Source: Orychophragmus violaceus (lineage: Eukaryota; Streptophyta; Magnoliopsida; Brassicales; Brassicaceae). Taken from it: 64,000 nucleotides of DNA. Positions 20,664 through 33,375 of the stretch are shown here, piece after piece. The DNA lies in assembly GCA_030180135.1 (NCBI GenBank), contig CM058236.1:56323728-56387727 (forward strand), given 5' to 3'. Each line of letters begins with the position of its first letter. Position 1 is the stretch's first letter. The notes under the pieces are model-generated. The model saw nothing but the letters and a program-made list of their open reading frames with translations, made no database searches and was not told the origin of the DNA. A program made the position numbers and the translations under genes.

Positions 20664-22944
20664 CTCTCTGAAATAGACAAATTCATTATAATCTTTTTTT
20701 TACACAACCCAATACATATGCTCTCTAAAACTAACTTCATGGTAGCAATTAACTACGGCAAAAACTACAGCTCCTAGGCAATCATATTCTAGAATTATCA
20801 CAAGTTAATTGGTGTGGGAGAATCTGATCTTCTTGACAGAAGTGAACAACAGAACAAGATTAACGGAATAAAGAAAGAATCTCATTGTACCTGATAAATT
20901 TGTAGAAGAACGTAACACGAGTTTTGTCGAGGCTGAGAAAAAAATCTATGGTTCAGAAAGATTACAAAAAAAAAAAAACTGACTGGGGAAGGTTTTCTCT
21001 GTATAAGGGACACTAAAATTTGACCCAAAAAAAAAAGGACACTAAAAATGCTAAGTTAGACAAAATTGTACCTAATAAAGGAAAATATGAAAAAAAGGAA
21101 AATTTTATTCATTCACATAAGACATGCTTGACCAAGAAACAATTATGATGTCTTGTCCTAAAAGCAGAAAGTTTCTGAATTTTTGGTCAGCAGAAAGAAT
21201 CATATTTGTTGGAAATTGTTATGAACTACACTGGTTAGTATCATATTCAGTCAAAATAATAATTTTTCTTTTTCTCAGGAATGTAGAAAGAAAAAGAGGT
21301 CTTTTCTGATCAAAAATAAAAAGTGCTTAGAGTGATGAAACTTTGAATGATGAAGCTTAATGTTATTATTACTATTATTTTTCGCCTTGGGACATGTCTT
21401 CTTAGTTTTTTTTTTTTTATCAATTGTCTTCTTAGCTTTCTTCCCGCAAAGTGATTTTTGAATCTTATTTTCTTTTTAAAATCTTGGATTTCTTTTTAAT
21501 ATATAAAAGCTGGTTGATATTAAAAAAAAATAGAGAATATAAAACTTTCAACGGCAAAGGTATTAGCTCTTGTTGGGCCTACCATGCCACTGCCTTTCTT
21601 GCTACACAGAGGTTTGAGTTGGGTGCTTATAGTTATAGGAAAAACTAGATTTTAACCGGCGTTTCGTTTATTCAAAATAAAAAAGCGGCATTTCGTTTAT
21701 AATTGTTTGATCTGTGTTATAAAGCATGAGTTAATAATTTTGGTTTTTAAAAAAAAAATATGTATTACTTGGGAGGAATTATATTATAAAGATAACAAAA
21801 CTAAAATCATAATTTCACGTTATTAAATCCTAATCCGCATTCTAACGTAACATCATGGTCTTAGCGATAATTTTATAATATTTTTCGAAAAACAACCGTT
21901 GTAATGTAATATAAGTTGAATCTCTACTGCACATCTCTATAATATTTTTGTAAACAATATTTATTTATATGTGAAATTTATTATGTGTTTTAATATTTTA
22001 ATAATTAAATATTTACGAAAATAGCATCATCACAATCTATTTATATTTTTCATTGGTTTTATGTTTATTTTTATGTTTATATAATTAAAAATTGTTAATT
22101 TATCTTTGTAACACGTTTTTCAATGAGTAAAATTTATTTTTAATAATTAAAACTGATTAATCTATTTTCAACACTTCTTGTAGTTGTATAAATAATTTGA
22201 AAATTTTATGAAACAACCCGTTAAAAACTATAATCATAAAAATATCAACCATAATTTGAGTTATTATATAATTGAATAATATAATTGTTTATATTTTTTT
22301 ATCAAATTAAAAATATATTTTCATATTATAAACTCCTGAATTTGTTTAAAAAAAATTCAATAATCAGGATTGGCTAATATATCAAGAAATTGGTTAATAC
22401 ATCTTTTTAATATGTATTCGAGTACACAAATTTTGTTTTTAATAGTATAAATAAATGAAATTGGTTAATATATTTTTCAGTCCGTTTTATAATAGTAAAA
22501 ATAAATTTGTAATATTTTGTTATAATATAAAAATATATACTTATATTTTAATCAAAAAGAAGATATTATGAATATATTTTTAATAAAATCATGAATTAAG
22601 AAATATGTAGATTAAAATATAGTTAAAATTATTTTATAATAAATTTAAATGATAAATATGAAGTTAATAATTTTCTTTTTAAAACGATATCTGATTTTAA
22701 ATTAAGATATGATTTTAAGTTAGGATATGATTCTCTAAAATAACAAAAGAGTTAACGAAAAGAGAAAAAGAAGAAAAAACAGGTTAGATGAAGGATGTTT
22801 GAAACTATATAGGATTTGAAGGGTTGTGATTAAAAGACACAATTAAAAACATGATTGTAGAATGAAAAGACGCTTTTTTGACAAAAAGAAGTTATATACG
22901 AAAGGTTACAAAGAAATAAATCTGAAAAGACACGACCGTGCAAC
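20664..22944. other. AT-rich intergenic DNA upstream of DUF593 copy 1
   Basis: It contains the probable 5' UTR exon and promoter side of the minus-strand gene (to about 21000), then very AT-rich DNA. Most of it (to 22674) is duplicated at 56550-58510. No gene, RNA gene or complete element is recognised. Confidence 0.6.
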
Positions 22945-25900
22945 ATTATCTTCGTATAGGATGGATGGTTCTGTACATACATAGATTCCATTACTTGATT
23001 GGGTACATTGACTTATTGATCTAAGCCAGACACATTCTCTACTTGTCTCATGGAGAGCAATGATTTCAGCATGGTTTACAAGTATTTGTTTCTGGGAGCG
23101 CCATGATATAGCAGTTCCTCCAATTGTAAAAACGTATCATGTTTGTAATCGAGTTTTATGAGGATCAGATAAATACCCCGCATTTGCGAAACCAACCATT
23201 TCTCCGTTTGAGTTTTTAGGACAAAATAATCTTAAATCAATCGTTCCTTGAAGGTAACGAAAAACATGCTTGATCTCATTCCAATGTCTTTGTGTTGGAG
23301 ACGAACTGAACCTTGCTAAAAGATTAACAACAAATGATATATCAGGTCGAGTACAATTTTCAAGATACATAAGTGTTCCTATTGCACTTAGGTATGGTAA
23401 TTCAGGACCAAGTATCTTTTCATTTTCTTCATGTGGTCGAAAAGGATCATTTTCGACATTAAGTGATCTAACGACCATAGGAGTACTGAAGGGAGTTGCT
23501 TCGTCCATGTTGAAACGCTTTAACACTCTTCTAGTATATGTGGATTGATGTGCAAATATGCCAATTTCATAATGCTCTATTTGTAAGCCAAGATAATACT
23601 TTGTCTGCCCGAGATCTTTCATCTCAAATTCTCCCTTCAGATACCTTGTTGCTTTATGTATTTCTTCATGAGTTCTTATAATGTTTAGATCATCGACATA
23701 TACAACAATAATAACAAATTCGGATAATGTTTTCTTGATGAAAACACATGGGCATATAGGATTGTTTATGTACCCTTCTTTAATCAAATGTTCACTGAGG
23801 TGATTATACCACATGCGTCCGGATTGTTTTAAGCCGTACAATGATATTTGTGATTTTATTGCACATAAGTCTTTCGGTTTAGAACTTAATGATTCTGGCA
23901 TCTTAAATCTTTCAGGGATTCTCAGATATATATATATATATACATGTCAGTGTCTAATGATCCATATAAATATGCCGTGACAACATCCATTAGACGCATC
24001 TCAAGATTTTTATTTGCCGCTAGACTCATTAAAAATATGAACGTGATTGCATCCATAACAAGAGAATATGTTTTTCATAATCAATACCAGGTCTTTGAGA
24101 AAAACCATGAGCTACAAGATGAGCTTTATATCTAATAATTTTGTTCTTCTCATTTCATTTTCGGACGAATATCCATTTGTATCCGACAGGTTTCACATCT
24201 TCAGGTGTGACTGTAATAGGTCCGAATACCTCTCGTTTGTTAAGCGAATCAAGTTCGACTTGTATGGTATCTTTCCATTTTATCCACTCATGTCTCTTTT
24301 GACATTCATAAACGGATTTTGGTTCTGGATCTTCGCTTTCTTCATTTATTTCTTTTGAAGTATGAGAAGATATCATCAACATCAATCATTTTGTTTCGAT
24401 TCCACATTTATCTATTATGAATGTAGTTGATAGAAATCTCATGATTTTCTTCATATTCATGATGTTCGATATTATTGTCATCCTCGTGATTCATTTCTTC
24501 CGAAATTTCTGTTATATTTGTGAGATTTTGTTTTTCAGTCTCCTTTCGTTTTCTAGGATTTTTATCCTTAGAACCAGTAGGTCTGCCACACTTCAAACGT
24601 GTTCTCGACTCTCGTGTATCATCTTCTTTCCCACGCTCATGTGGTATTCAATACGAGCAGGGGCATTTGCGGCTGGTATATGCAATTTTATTACTGTTTT
24701 GGTATCTACAAATGCATCAGGTAGCTGATTTGCGATACTCTGCAAATGCATAATTCGACGGACTTCTAAGCCGACTGTTTTGAAGGAGGATTAAGATATA
24801 ATAGAGATGGTACACACTATTTGATATCTTTTTCTACTTGTTTATTTTCTCCCCTAGAACCGGGAATACTTTTTCAACAAAATGACAATCAGCAAAACGT
24901 GTCGTAAAAACGTCACCAGTTTGCGGTTCTAAGTATCGTATAATTGATGGGGAATCACAACCAACGTATATCCCAAGCCTTTTTTGTGGTCCCATTTTTG
25001 TACGTTGAGGAGGTGCAATTGGCACATATACAACACAACCAAAAATTCTTAGATGAGAAATATTTGGTTCTCGTCCAAAAGCTAATTGTATTGGGGAGTA
25101 TTTATGATACACACTTGGTCTCACCTGAATAAGTGCTTCTGCGTTTAAAATAGCATGTCCCCATACATAGGTCGGAAGTTTTGATCTCATGATCAATGGT
25201 CTTGCAATCAATTGCAGACGTTTAATTAGTGATTCGGCCAAACAATTTTGTGTATGAACATGTGCGACAAGGTATTCAACATCGATTCCAGTTACCATAC
25301 AATAATCATTGAATGCTTGGGATGTGAATTCACCAGCGTTGTCTAGTCGAACTCTCTTTATTGGATAATCAGGAAGTTGAGCTCTTAGTTTTATTATCTG
25401 AGATAGAAATATCGCAAATGCCACATTTCGAGATGATAATAGACAAACATGTGACCATCTACTAGACGCGTAAATCATTACCATGAAATAGTAGAATGGT
25501 CCATAAGGTGGACGTATTGGTCCACAAATATCGCCTTAAATTCGCTCAAGGAATTTTGGTAATTATTTATCTATCTTGGTTGGCGATGGCCTTATAATTA
25601 ATTTTCCTAGAGAACATGCAACACACGTCATTTTAATCCCCTAACAAAATTGTTGAATTTTCAGTGAATGTCCATGTGAGTTCTCAATGATTCTCCGCAT
25701 CATGGTAGTGCATGGATGGCTAAGGCGGTCATGCCAAAGTGTGAAATCATCATGATTTCTTTTTATCAAAATATGTGATTCTATGACATTTATATATGTA
25801 TGATGCAAACCAGAAGGGAGTTTTGGTAACTTTTCTAATACTTGCCTTTTTCCCGAGTTCTCAGAAATAATATACATGTACTTCTTCCCGTCCTCAGTTG

Positions 25901-27390
25901 CAGACTGAGTGTCAAATCCTTGAAGATATATATCTTTAAAGATCCACAAATTCCTTTTAAAATTTGGAGAAAATAGTGTATTGTTTATCGAGAATTTTGT
26001 ACCATTAGGTAACGTAAAATTAGCTTTACCAATCCCTTCAATCAAGTCTGCAAGACCCGATATTGTGTTGACCGTGATATTTGTCGGTTTTAAATAAGAA
26101 AAGTATCTCTTATATTTTAGGATAGTGTGCGTTGTTCCACTATCTGGTATACAAATATCTCTAGCATTCATCTTGGATGATGTTCCATTTGCAATGTAAT
26201 CCATTTCTGTGATAAACAAAACAAGTTAATAAGATAATTTTATTTATGAAAGCACATATTTCACAATAATTATACATTATTAAACAAAGATAACACACTA
26301 ATTATACAATATTATGATAACAATAATTATACACTAATATTTTACATAAGTGATAATTATTTATGTTACAACCATAGGGATCTTCAAGAGTCACATGATT
26401 GGACATCTTAGATTTCTATAATCGCGGTCTCATCGAAATCATTTGCAAAGTTAGACGCATCAAGGTGCGTTGTACCCTAAGAATGTTCGGCAAGATTTAC
26501 TTTTTTTCCTTTGCCCTTCGAAAATTCTTTATAAAATGCACAAAGGTGTGCAGGAGTACGACATACCCGCGACCAATGTCCCTTGGTATCGCATCTGAAA
26601 CACGCTTCTTCTCGCTTCTAGGAGGTACTTTCTTGGTGTTCTTTTTCCTTAGAGGGTTGTTCAGATCAGACCCATTGTAATGATTTCCTGTTATGTGGGT
26701 TGAAATTTCTCCCACCTCCGCGATAGTTTCGACGTCCACGACTCCGAAATGCCTTGTTTTCTCTCGCTGGATTCTTAACATTCACTGCATTTGCTTCAGG
26801 AAATGCTTTGGATCCAGTGGGTCGAGTCATGTGATTCTTAATGAGGAGCTCGTTGTTCTTTTCCGCTAAGAGGAGAGCCACAACCAAATCTGATAATTTG
26901 GTATATCCACACAATCTATATTGTTGTTGGAGTGTGATGTGGTTTTTGTGGAATGTGGTGTAAGTCTTTTCCAGCATTTGAGATTCAGTTATGGTTTCAC
27001 CACAGTATCTCAGCTTGGCCACAATTCCTAATATAGCGGAATTATAGTTCATCACTTTGTCGAAGTCCTGGAACCTCAAACTTTGCCACTCGTCCCGAGC
27101 AAGTGGAAGTGTTATGTCTTTTTGATGACCAAAGCGATTTTTCAGAGACTTCCAGAGCTTTTGGGATCCCTTATGATGGCATAGTCGTATATGATACTTT
27201 CATCAAGATGTCTTCTAAGGAAGATCACCATTTTGGACTTGTCTTGTGCTGTCAGGTATTTTTCTCCTTAATGGTTTCCGATAAACCTTGAGATTCCAAA
27301 TGGAGTTCGACATTGGTAGTCCAAGAAATGTAGTTCGCACTAGTGATGTCTAGGGCTGGAAATTGGATCTTGCCATTTGATTTCTAAAAC
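22945..27390 (-). pseudogene. copia gag-pol pseudogene of a separate family, minus strand
   Basis: Reading the minus strand: gag with FPALDITSANYISWTTNVELHLES near 27390, broken by a stop, then an open part at 27079-26666 (LLAEKNNELLIKNH). Protease and pre-integrase follow at 26219-25641 (PDSGTTHTIL in place of the usual D-S/T-G site; HDRLSHP). Integrase is at 25484-24834 (RLDNAGEFTSQAF, FGREPNISHLRIFGC), the RT start at 24385-24155 (GYKWIFVRK), RT at 23901-23137 (YGLKQSGRMWYNHL, VVYVDDLNII), and a broken RNase H to about 22945. There are multiple stops and frameshifts and the second half of integrase is missing. Non-functional, and not closely related to the 1-15 kb elements. Confidence 0.85.
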
Positions 27391-28190
27391 GAAATAACAA
27401 AATACATTATTAGATAGATGATTTATTAAAATATTTGAGGTGTCGGAATAAGTAGTGCGACTACAAGGAATACAAGTGCTTAAAACATCAACATAAAATT
27501 CATTACATATGCTTTAGGAGAAAATTCTCCAATGAGTAAACAATAAAAGAAAACAAGTATAACCTATTACAAAAACTAAAACGGATGAAGCATTTTTTCA
27601 GAAAAAAAAATAATTTATTGAAGAGGGTTTTGGAGGAAGAGAAAATGGATGAGCGAAAATAATAAAAAATAAGTGTATTTATAGATTTGTAAATACTGTT
27701 CATTAGCCGTTAAATAGCCGTTTGAAAAGTAAAAATAATTTAATCTTAGAAAGAAAAAAATATTTATGACCGTTGGGGTAAAAATATAAAAGATAAAAGA
27801 AAAGCAATCTGAATAATTATAATATATTAACAGATAGTGAACAAATTATCCATGATGAGCATAAATAAATAAAAAACAACGGTGACTTGATTCATCCATA
27901 TAAACATATTTAATAAGTAGATTATGGTGACCATAGTCATCTATTGTTAAAAGTAAAAATTAAATAGATTATGGTGAGAAAGTCATCTATTATTAAGACT
28001 AAAAATTAAATAAATTTTGGTGACAAAGTCATCCATGAAAATGAAATAAATGTTTAGGCGGTTAAACCGACTATTATGGTACCATAAGCAACATTATAAA
28101 TTAATAAATTATAAATAGGGCGGCAGAGCCGCACTCCGGTAATAATAGATGGTTAAACATGATATAAATATAATGATAGAGTGATCGTGT
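27391..28190. other. AT-rich leader/LTR-side DNA of the copia pseudogene
   Basis: No gene is seen. It includes a tandem repeat at 27918-28037 (separate entry) and probably the untranslated leader between gag and the putative LTR at 28191. Confidence 0.5.
27918..28037. repeat. Tandem repeat, about 2.5 units of 46-47 bp
   Basis: Units start TAGATTATGGTGA at 27918 and 27965, with a third, shorter diverged unit from about 28011 (TAAATTTTGGTGAC). Each contains AAGTCATC or AGTCATC followed by an AT-rich tail. Confidence 0.75.
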
Positions 28191-28452
28191 TGATAACGTA
28201 TTATAATTATGATATAATTATATATTATATTTATTGATGAGTTGTTTAATTAAATATTTGATAAAATAAATAAGAGGAATAATAATATATCAATCGAAAG
28301 AAAGAGAAGAAATGATCTTACCATTGTGTGTATTACAAATGAACGGAAACGTTCATATTTATAGAGAGATTTTCGACAAATAAAACTGTACAAGAATGAT
28401 GGCATGAGCTCCATCTCCTCTTCTTCATGTATATGTTCCTTGACTTTTGCAA
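28191..28452 (-). repeat. Possible 5' LTR of the copia pseudogene
   Basis: On the minus strand the sequence CGTTATCAACACGATC at this boundary resembles the post-LTR sequence of several Brassicaceae copia elements, so an LTR is expected from TGATAACG at 28191 onward. The outer boundary near 28452 (GCAACA) is a guess. No matching 3' LTR was found near 22.9 kb. Confidence 0.35.
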
Positions 28453-29220
28453 CACTTCCATTATATTTCTAGAAACTGATATAAAAAACTGAGCAGTAAA
28501 AAAAGAGAAATTATCTTAAAGAAAAAATGTTTTTTTTTTGCAGCAAAAAAACATTTTATATAAAGACCCAATAAATTTTACAGACGAGTACAAACCAAAG
28601 GATAAAAATAAGCAAACAACGATTCAGGTTAGGGCCTATTATACTGACCCAACACAACCTAAAACCGACACGGTTTTGCAGACTGGACACGCAGGACCAC
28701 ATGTCACTAGATTATTTGCATTACCATGCTAACAATAATAACTGACACTTATGTTATGCTAATAATAATATTAGTTATTTATAACGTGCATATAATAATA
28801 TATAAGATATTGTTGCACGTAAATTTTCAACATAACATGTTGTTATAATCGTGTTAAAAAAAAAATCAGTTATCATAATATATTACTGAAAATTATATCA
28901 ATAATATGTAAATAACTTCGTTATATACTATTATCTCTACAAGTTGCCAAAAAAACTATTATCTCTACGTGATAACTTTGTTATTGAGGATCTACAAATT
29001 TTTTGCTGGATGTGTGAGAGAGAAATAAATGTAATTTGTATAAAAGAATAAAGGTAAAATATTTTTTTTTGGAATAAATAGTGTGATGAATAGTATTTAG
29101 GAGATAGAACTAATTTAGATTAATGGTTTACCAATTACACGAGTGGAAAGACAAAACGAAAAAGAAAAGGACAATCGTTATATCTCTCTAAAAATCTATC
29201 ACTTCTTTCTAAACAAAAAA
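28453..29220. other. AT-rich DNA with no recognised feature
   Basis: No coding region, RNA gene or element end was recognised. It contains several A or T homopolymers and ATAATA-rich stretches. Confidence 0.5.
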
Positions 29221-29740
29221 ACGAACAACCGCCTGCTCTCCAAATTCCGGCGATTGCGCCGGTGATATGAGAGGCATGGTCGTCCTTGCTATTCATATAT
29301 GGGTTTCTCCTGTTTTCTTGTTATGATTTCGTAATGGCGTCCCTCTTCTTCGGATGTCACAACAACTCTTCGGTGGTCGGTGGCGGTGGCTCAGCGCATA
29401 TTCAGCTCTTCGAGGATGAGATATGGTGATGTTTCCTTGTGCGCCATATTCGTTTTCTCCGTCGGTGTCTTATTTAGTCTCTGATGCGGTTGTATGGCGG
29501 TGAGGAACATGGGTTGTCGAGTTGCAGAGGAGTGGCGGTGAACGGGCTTTGTGGTGGATGAACCGGTGGTTGTCTCGAGTAAGTCTAGAGGGCGGCACAA
29601 AAGAGACTATGCTTTGTGGTGTCGGCCTCTCGGGGATGGTCTCCATTCTCTAACTCTGGAACCTCGTTTCTATGTCTCTCATCGGCTTGTATTACGACAT
29701 AGTTCCTCACGGCCTGCCTTTATTCCGGTTTCGGTAGTTG
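29221..29740 (+). other. GC-richer, UTR-like segment interrupted by an LTR retrotransposon
   Basis: From about 29221 the composition changes sharply to GC-rich sequence (CCGGCGATTGCGCCGG) with CT-rich blocks. It stops at the retrotransposon target site (GTGGC, 29741-29745) and resumes at 35331 to about 35570. The composition resembles the noncoding retroposons at 38.7 and 59 kb, but I see no poly(A) tail or flanking duplication, so origin is unresolved. No reading frame is convincing. Confidence 0.4.
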
Positions 29741-29745
29741 GTGGC

Positions 29746-30923
29746 TGATAGGTCAAGAATTAATCCCTATACTAACTGCAAGTGCACAGTGAAGTGATTG
29801 TAGTACTTAGGGTATCGAATCCACACTCCGGTCAACGATAGATTAAGAACAATCATGATTAAACTAGGTGAAAGCAATGTGATGAGAAACTAAAAGCAAA
29901 GCAGAAAAGTAAATCAAGTAGTAGAGATTGGTTTGTAGAAAGCAAGCGAAGCGTTAGGTCGAGGGAGTTTTCAGGAAATCAGGAACACAGGTAATCAATC
30001 AAGCGGGATCTAATTACGAACTGTTCTAGAACTCAAACACAGATATAGAATTAACCAACTGTGGTTGCGAGAATTCTCTAAGTCTAAGTGCAGCAATCCA
30101 AATTCCTTTGCAATTACTAACAGATTAAACCAGCTTTAATTCCAAGTTCGATATGTTCACAACTAAACTAAACCAAATTCCTTTGCGAGTAATTCAATTG
30201 CTCATCTAGGTTCTTTCTAGCTAATTAACCAACTGTCGTTGTATCAATCAACCTAACATCATAAATCTGGATAGCTACTTCAGATTAAGCATTAAAAACA
30301 ACCCTAGATGAAGAACTAACAGATATGAATCCCTACAGATCGATTAACCTATAATTCCATGAAATCCCTAATGAGAATCCCTAAACCTAACAAGTAAACT
30401 ACTCAGACATGTTCATCGAAACAGAAGACATCATAAATAGAAAACCAAATATCATAAAACAGAATAAAGAACTGGGGTTCGAAATCCTCTCTCTTTCGAA
30501 AGCAAGATCAGCCCCTAAAACTCTCTCTGAATAAAATAAAGCGTATGAAAGCCTAAACAAGTGGCTAAAAACCCTAATATATAGTCTAAAACACGTCTGG
30601 GGGCCTTTTTGCAAGTCTGGGAAGTTTCTGGGCAAAAATTGTAATTTTTCCAAAATGCAGATTTTTGGGCGCAGAACCCTGGAATCACCTTGCGTCGACC
30701 ACTGCACAGAGTGCAACGATCGTTGCAAGGTGATTTCGCAGCCAGTGAACTCTGTGAGATCTCTAAACAGTGCAGAATTGCTACAAATGCTCCTAAAACG
30801 TCCAATTAAGCTCCAGATGTCATTAAACCTATAAAACACCTGAAAAGACTCCAAAACACATAGAAAGACTCGATAACAAAGATATATACCATGGTTAAAA
30901 TCCCTAAAATCCATGGTATATCA
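29746..30923 (-). repeat. 3' LTR (1,178 bp) of the non-autonomous element
   Basis: Termini are TGATAGG...TATATCA on the plus strand. It carries one diverged motif pair, with cores at 30696 (CGACCA) and 30717 (CGATCG). A related, more diverged LTR of the same family starts at 63089. Confidence 0.92.
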
Positions 30924-30934
30924 ACTCCCCCACA
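30924..30934 (-). promoter_or_regulatory. Polypurine tract of the non-autonomous element
   Basis: On the minus strand it reads TGTGGGGGAGT, directly adjoining the 3' LTR. This is where plus-strand DNA synthesis would be primed. Confidence 0.75.
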
Positions 30935-32248
30935 CTTAAGCCTTGCTTGCCCTCAAGCAAGTAAAGAACCTAAGCATAAGAAAAGAGGTTTGAAAACACA
31001 GAAACTCATTTCGTCTTAGGAACTTTTGCATTCACATTCACTTAGTAAGCCACTGAAAACTTTCCTACAGAACTCAAGACCTCAATGTACTTCCCCCACA
31101 CTTATCAACTGTCCTGAGTAAACTCCACAATCACATTCAAGCATTCAAATTCACCCTACTGACTTCTATAAGCAATTAAGTGCGGTCTCACCTAAGGAAT
31201 ATCGATCAAAGGGCACATGGATTCTTACTCTGTCAGCTGTAGACCACCATACTGTCTTTCTATGGTTCCTTTCTTCTCTTTTCCCTTCCTTAACAACTGA
31301 TTTTTCTCCACTGGGTATCATTTTATTTTTTTTTATCAGTGTTCTTCCCGTTTTGGGGTGTACTTTGGACATATTCCATGGATGCACAGAAGGTAATAGT
31401 TGTAGCTACCACTCCCGAGACCACTTCGGAGCTACTAGCTCATCCTCAGTTTATTACTCTTTTTTTTTTACTTTATGGAAGGGGAGAAGGGAACCACATT
31501 GGACAGGTTTACAGGCTGTGTCAGAACCAACAAAGGAATCCCACTCAAGGTATACCATGCCCTTAGGTGAGAAAATTAAGTCAGTATTAATGGTGAAGTC
31601 AGTAAAAGGATCCTCTGATACCTGAAGTGATATGGGTGTTCTCAGTAGGCTGATCCGTGATGAGGTTTTCTAATAGTCAGAGAGGCTCTGCAATTCCGTC
31701 CAATGGTCACTTAGTTCCTGTTCAAGCGAAACATTTCCTTGGAAAATCATAGTTTCATACAAATTTTGACTCAATAAAACAATTTTGAAAAACAAAGGAC
31801 TGACTCTAAGAAAACAAAAGTGTGCGTCAGTAGCTTCCTCCCCCACACTTAAACTACACTGTCCCCAGTGTAATCAAGCTCAGGATTGGTGAGAAAAATA
31901 ATCAAATCTGAAGAACAGTCCGAAAAGTTGCGGAATACTTACATGTCGTCGTCCTGCATCGATCGATGCCACAAGGGTGTCGATCGATGCAAGGCGAATA
32001 TGCTCGCGGTTATGTAAATAACCGGTGTCTGAACCGCAATCGAATCGGCTAACCATACATCGCAACTGCATCGACCGATGCACTATGTGTGTCGATCGAT
32101 GCAGTGCGATTCTGCCTGTTTCTCTCGGCTCTGAACACACTTAAATATAAAAATCAAAATAGCAAAACCAAAACGAAAAAGGAAAACAAAATCGAACCTA
32201 ACAATGGGTTGCCTCCCACTCAGCGCTTGTTTAAAGTCATTAGCTTGA
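30935..32248 (-). other. Noncoding internal region of the non-autonomous element
   Basis: About 1.3 kb between the protease ORF and the polypurine tract. No coding capacity is seen. It holds two CGATCG motif pairs (cores 31960/31981 and 32072/32093). The first pair is followed by GGCGA; the second has TCGC before it and GCGA after it. RT and integrase would be expected here in an autonomous relative and are absent. Confidence 0.7.
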
Positions 32249-33223
32249 CTATGGGAAGGAGATCGGACTTATGGCGGTTTCAATAGAGACTTTGAGTGTC
32301 TCTGTGAATATCTCTTCATCCAAGGAGGTTGTATAGGCTGTCGGATCATGAGGTTTCCCAAGGAATGAATAAACAGAATCAGGGCGGGAGCGAAGCTCGG
32401 GTGGGATACTGCGTTTTCCTGCATTCAAAGTTGATGAATTATGAGGTTTAAGCTTAGATGATTTATGCCTTACCTTTGGTGGAAATGAGATGTCTAGAGC
32501 TTTATGCTTAACAGCAGTTGTAGGATCAGAAGATCTTAGAGCAGGTTCAGAATGAACTGCCATCTTCTCCTCTCCAATAGAAACCTCCGGTTCCACCTCA
32601 ACACTGAAGCTCTTTCCATCAATGGTGGCTCTCTGCTTCCTGTCCATCTTGAACTGTAATGGCTTATCTCCTAGTTGGAGATCAATCAGACCACGTCTCA
32701 CATCTATCACAGCTCCAGCAGTAGCTAGAAACGATCTCCCAAGCAAAATAGGATCATCTGGCTCAATCTCATACTTCAGCACTACAAAGTCTGTTGGAAT
32801 CAAGTAGTTTCCAACTCTGATATGTACATCCTCAAGAACTCCTTCCGGATATCGCTTTGAACGATCAGCTAGGATAAGAGAGATTCTATTAGGCTGGAAT
32901 TCCATCATTCCCAATCTCACAGCAACTGAGTACGGCATTAGATTCACACAAGAACCTAAGTCACACAGAGAACGCTTGAATCTGTCCTTAGAGATGGAAC
33001 AGTCTAGCACAAAGGCTCTTGGGTCTGGTATCTTCTCTGTAATCTGAATCAACTTCTTTTCCATCACCTTCATGCATTTAGTCACTGTCAGCTCTTGTTT
33101 AGACAGTTTAGGAACCTTAGGATATGGTACAGGGGGCTTGTAGACTCGTTCTAGGACTGTTGCAGATTTCTGGTCCTGTCTGCGATCTGTGTCGATCGAT
33201 GCACATTGTGTGTCGATCGACAC
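32249..33223 (-). CDS. Retroviral-type aspartic protease ORF of the non-autonomous element
   Basis: A 324-codon open frame. After an N-terminal segment rich in lysine and proline (PPVPYPKVPKLSKQEL), the protease-like domain lies at about residues 85-190. The active-site region reads CDLGSCVNLMPYSVA, where DLGS stands in place of the canonical DTGS/DSGA; a flap-like part and ILLGRSFLATAGAVIDV follow. Such domains are common in Athila/Tat gag-protease proteins. The first residues (SIDTQCASIDTDRR) are simply the translation of a CGATCG motif pair, so the true start may be further in. The C-terminal 120 residues are low complexity. The frame differs from the gag-like ORF upstream, from which it is separated by about 150 bp with stops. 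Confidence 0.8.
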   Translation of the reverse strand: MSIDTQCASIDTDRRQDQKSATVLERVYKPPVPYPKVPKLSKQELTVTKCMKVMEKKLIQITEKIPDPRAFVLDCSISKDRFKRSLCDLGSCVNLMPYSVAVRLGMMEFQPNRISLILADRSKRYPEGVLEDVHIRVGNYLIPTDFVVLKYEIEPDDPILLGRSFLATAGAVIDVRRGLIDLQLGDKPLQFKMDRKQRATIDGKSFSVEVEPEVSIGEEKMAVHSEPALRSSDPTTAVKHKALDISFPPKVRHKSSKLKPHNSSTLNAGKRSIPPELRSRPDSVYSFLGKPHDPTAYTTSLDEEIFTETLKVSIETAISPISFP

Positions 33224-33224
33224 A
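33188..33224. repeat. CGATCG motif pair at the start of the protease ORF
   Basis: Cores lie at 33193 and 33214 (21 bp). The second site is the perfect palindrome TGTGTCGATCGACACA. A single unpaired site follows at 33283-33298 (core 33288). Confidence 0.9.
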
Positions 33225-33375
33225 AGGCGATTATGTTCAGATCCATCAGACGTATCGGGGATGGATCAATCAACATCGAGAGTGTGTCGATCGACGCATG
33301 TCTCAGACAGACAATATTCATCCAGAAAATCCGAAATTATGCTCTCTTCTTCTCCCAGCAAGTCAATGCCATCTC

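Larger units (their letters stand above)
17505..22674. repeat. Segmental duplication, copy 1 (about 5.17 kb, direct)
   Basis: It is collinear and highly similar to 53379-58510 in the same orientation. It contains, left to right, a minus-strand copia gag fragment, primer site, LTR, a DUF593 gene and an AT-rich upstream region. The left edge falls inside the copia gag, whereas copy 2 continues further into the same copia. The right edge fades in AT-rich DNA. Differences include a 43-bp tandem duplication and two in-frame deletions in copy 1. Confidence 0.9.

Noticed and set aside
30399..30914. 171-codon minus-strand ORF near the LTR start, retained as 173 codons in the other LTR (34795-35316)
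   Set aside because: The frame survives about eleven substitutions and a 6-nt indel, but about half the changes alter residues, there is no recognisable domain, and the LTRs are too young for retention to mean selection.
33283..33298. Unpaired CGATCG site (core 33288) as a counterexample to pairing
   Set aside because: A partner at plus or minus 21 bp is not recognisable; possibly lost by mutation. Kept as the one exception rather than a separate feature.
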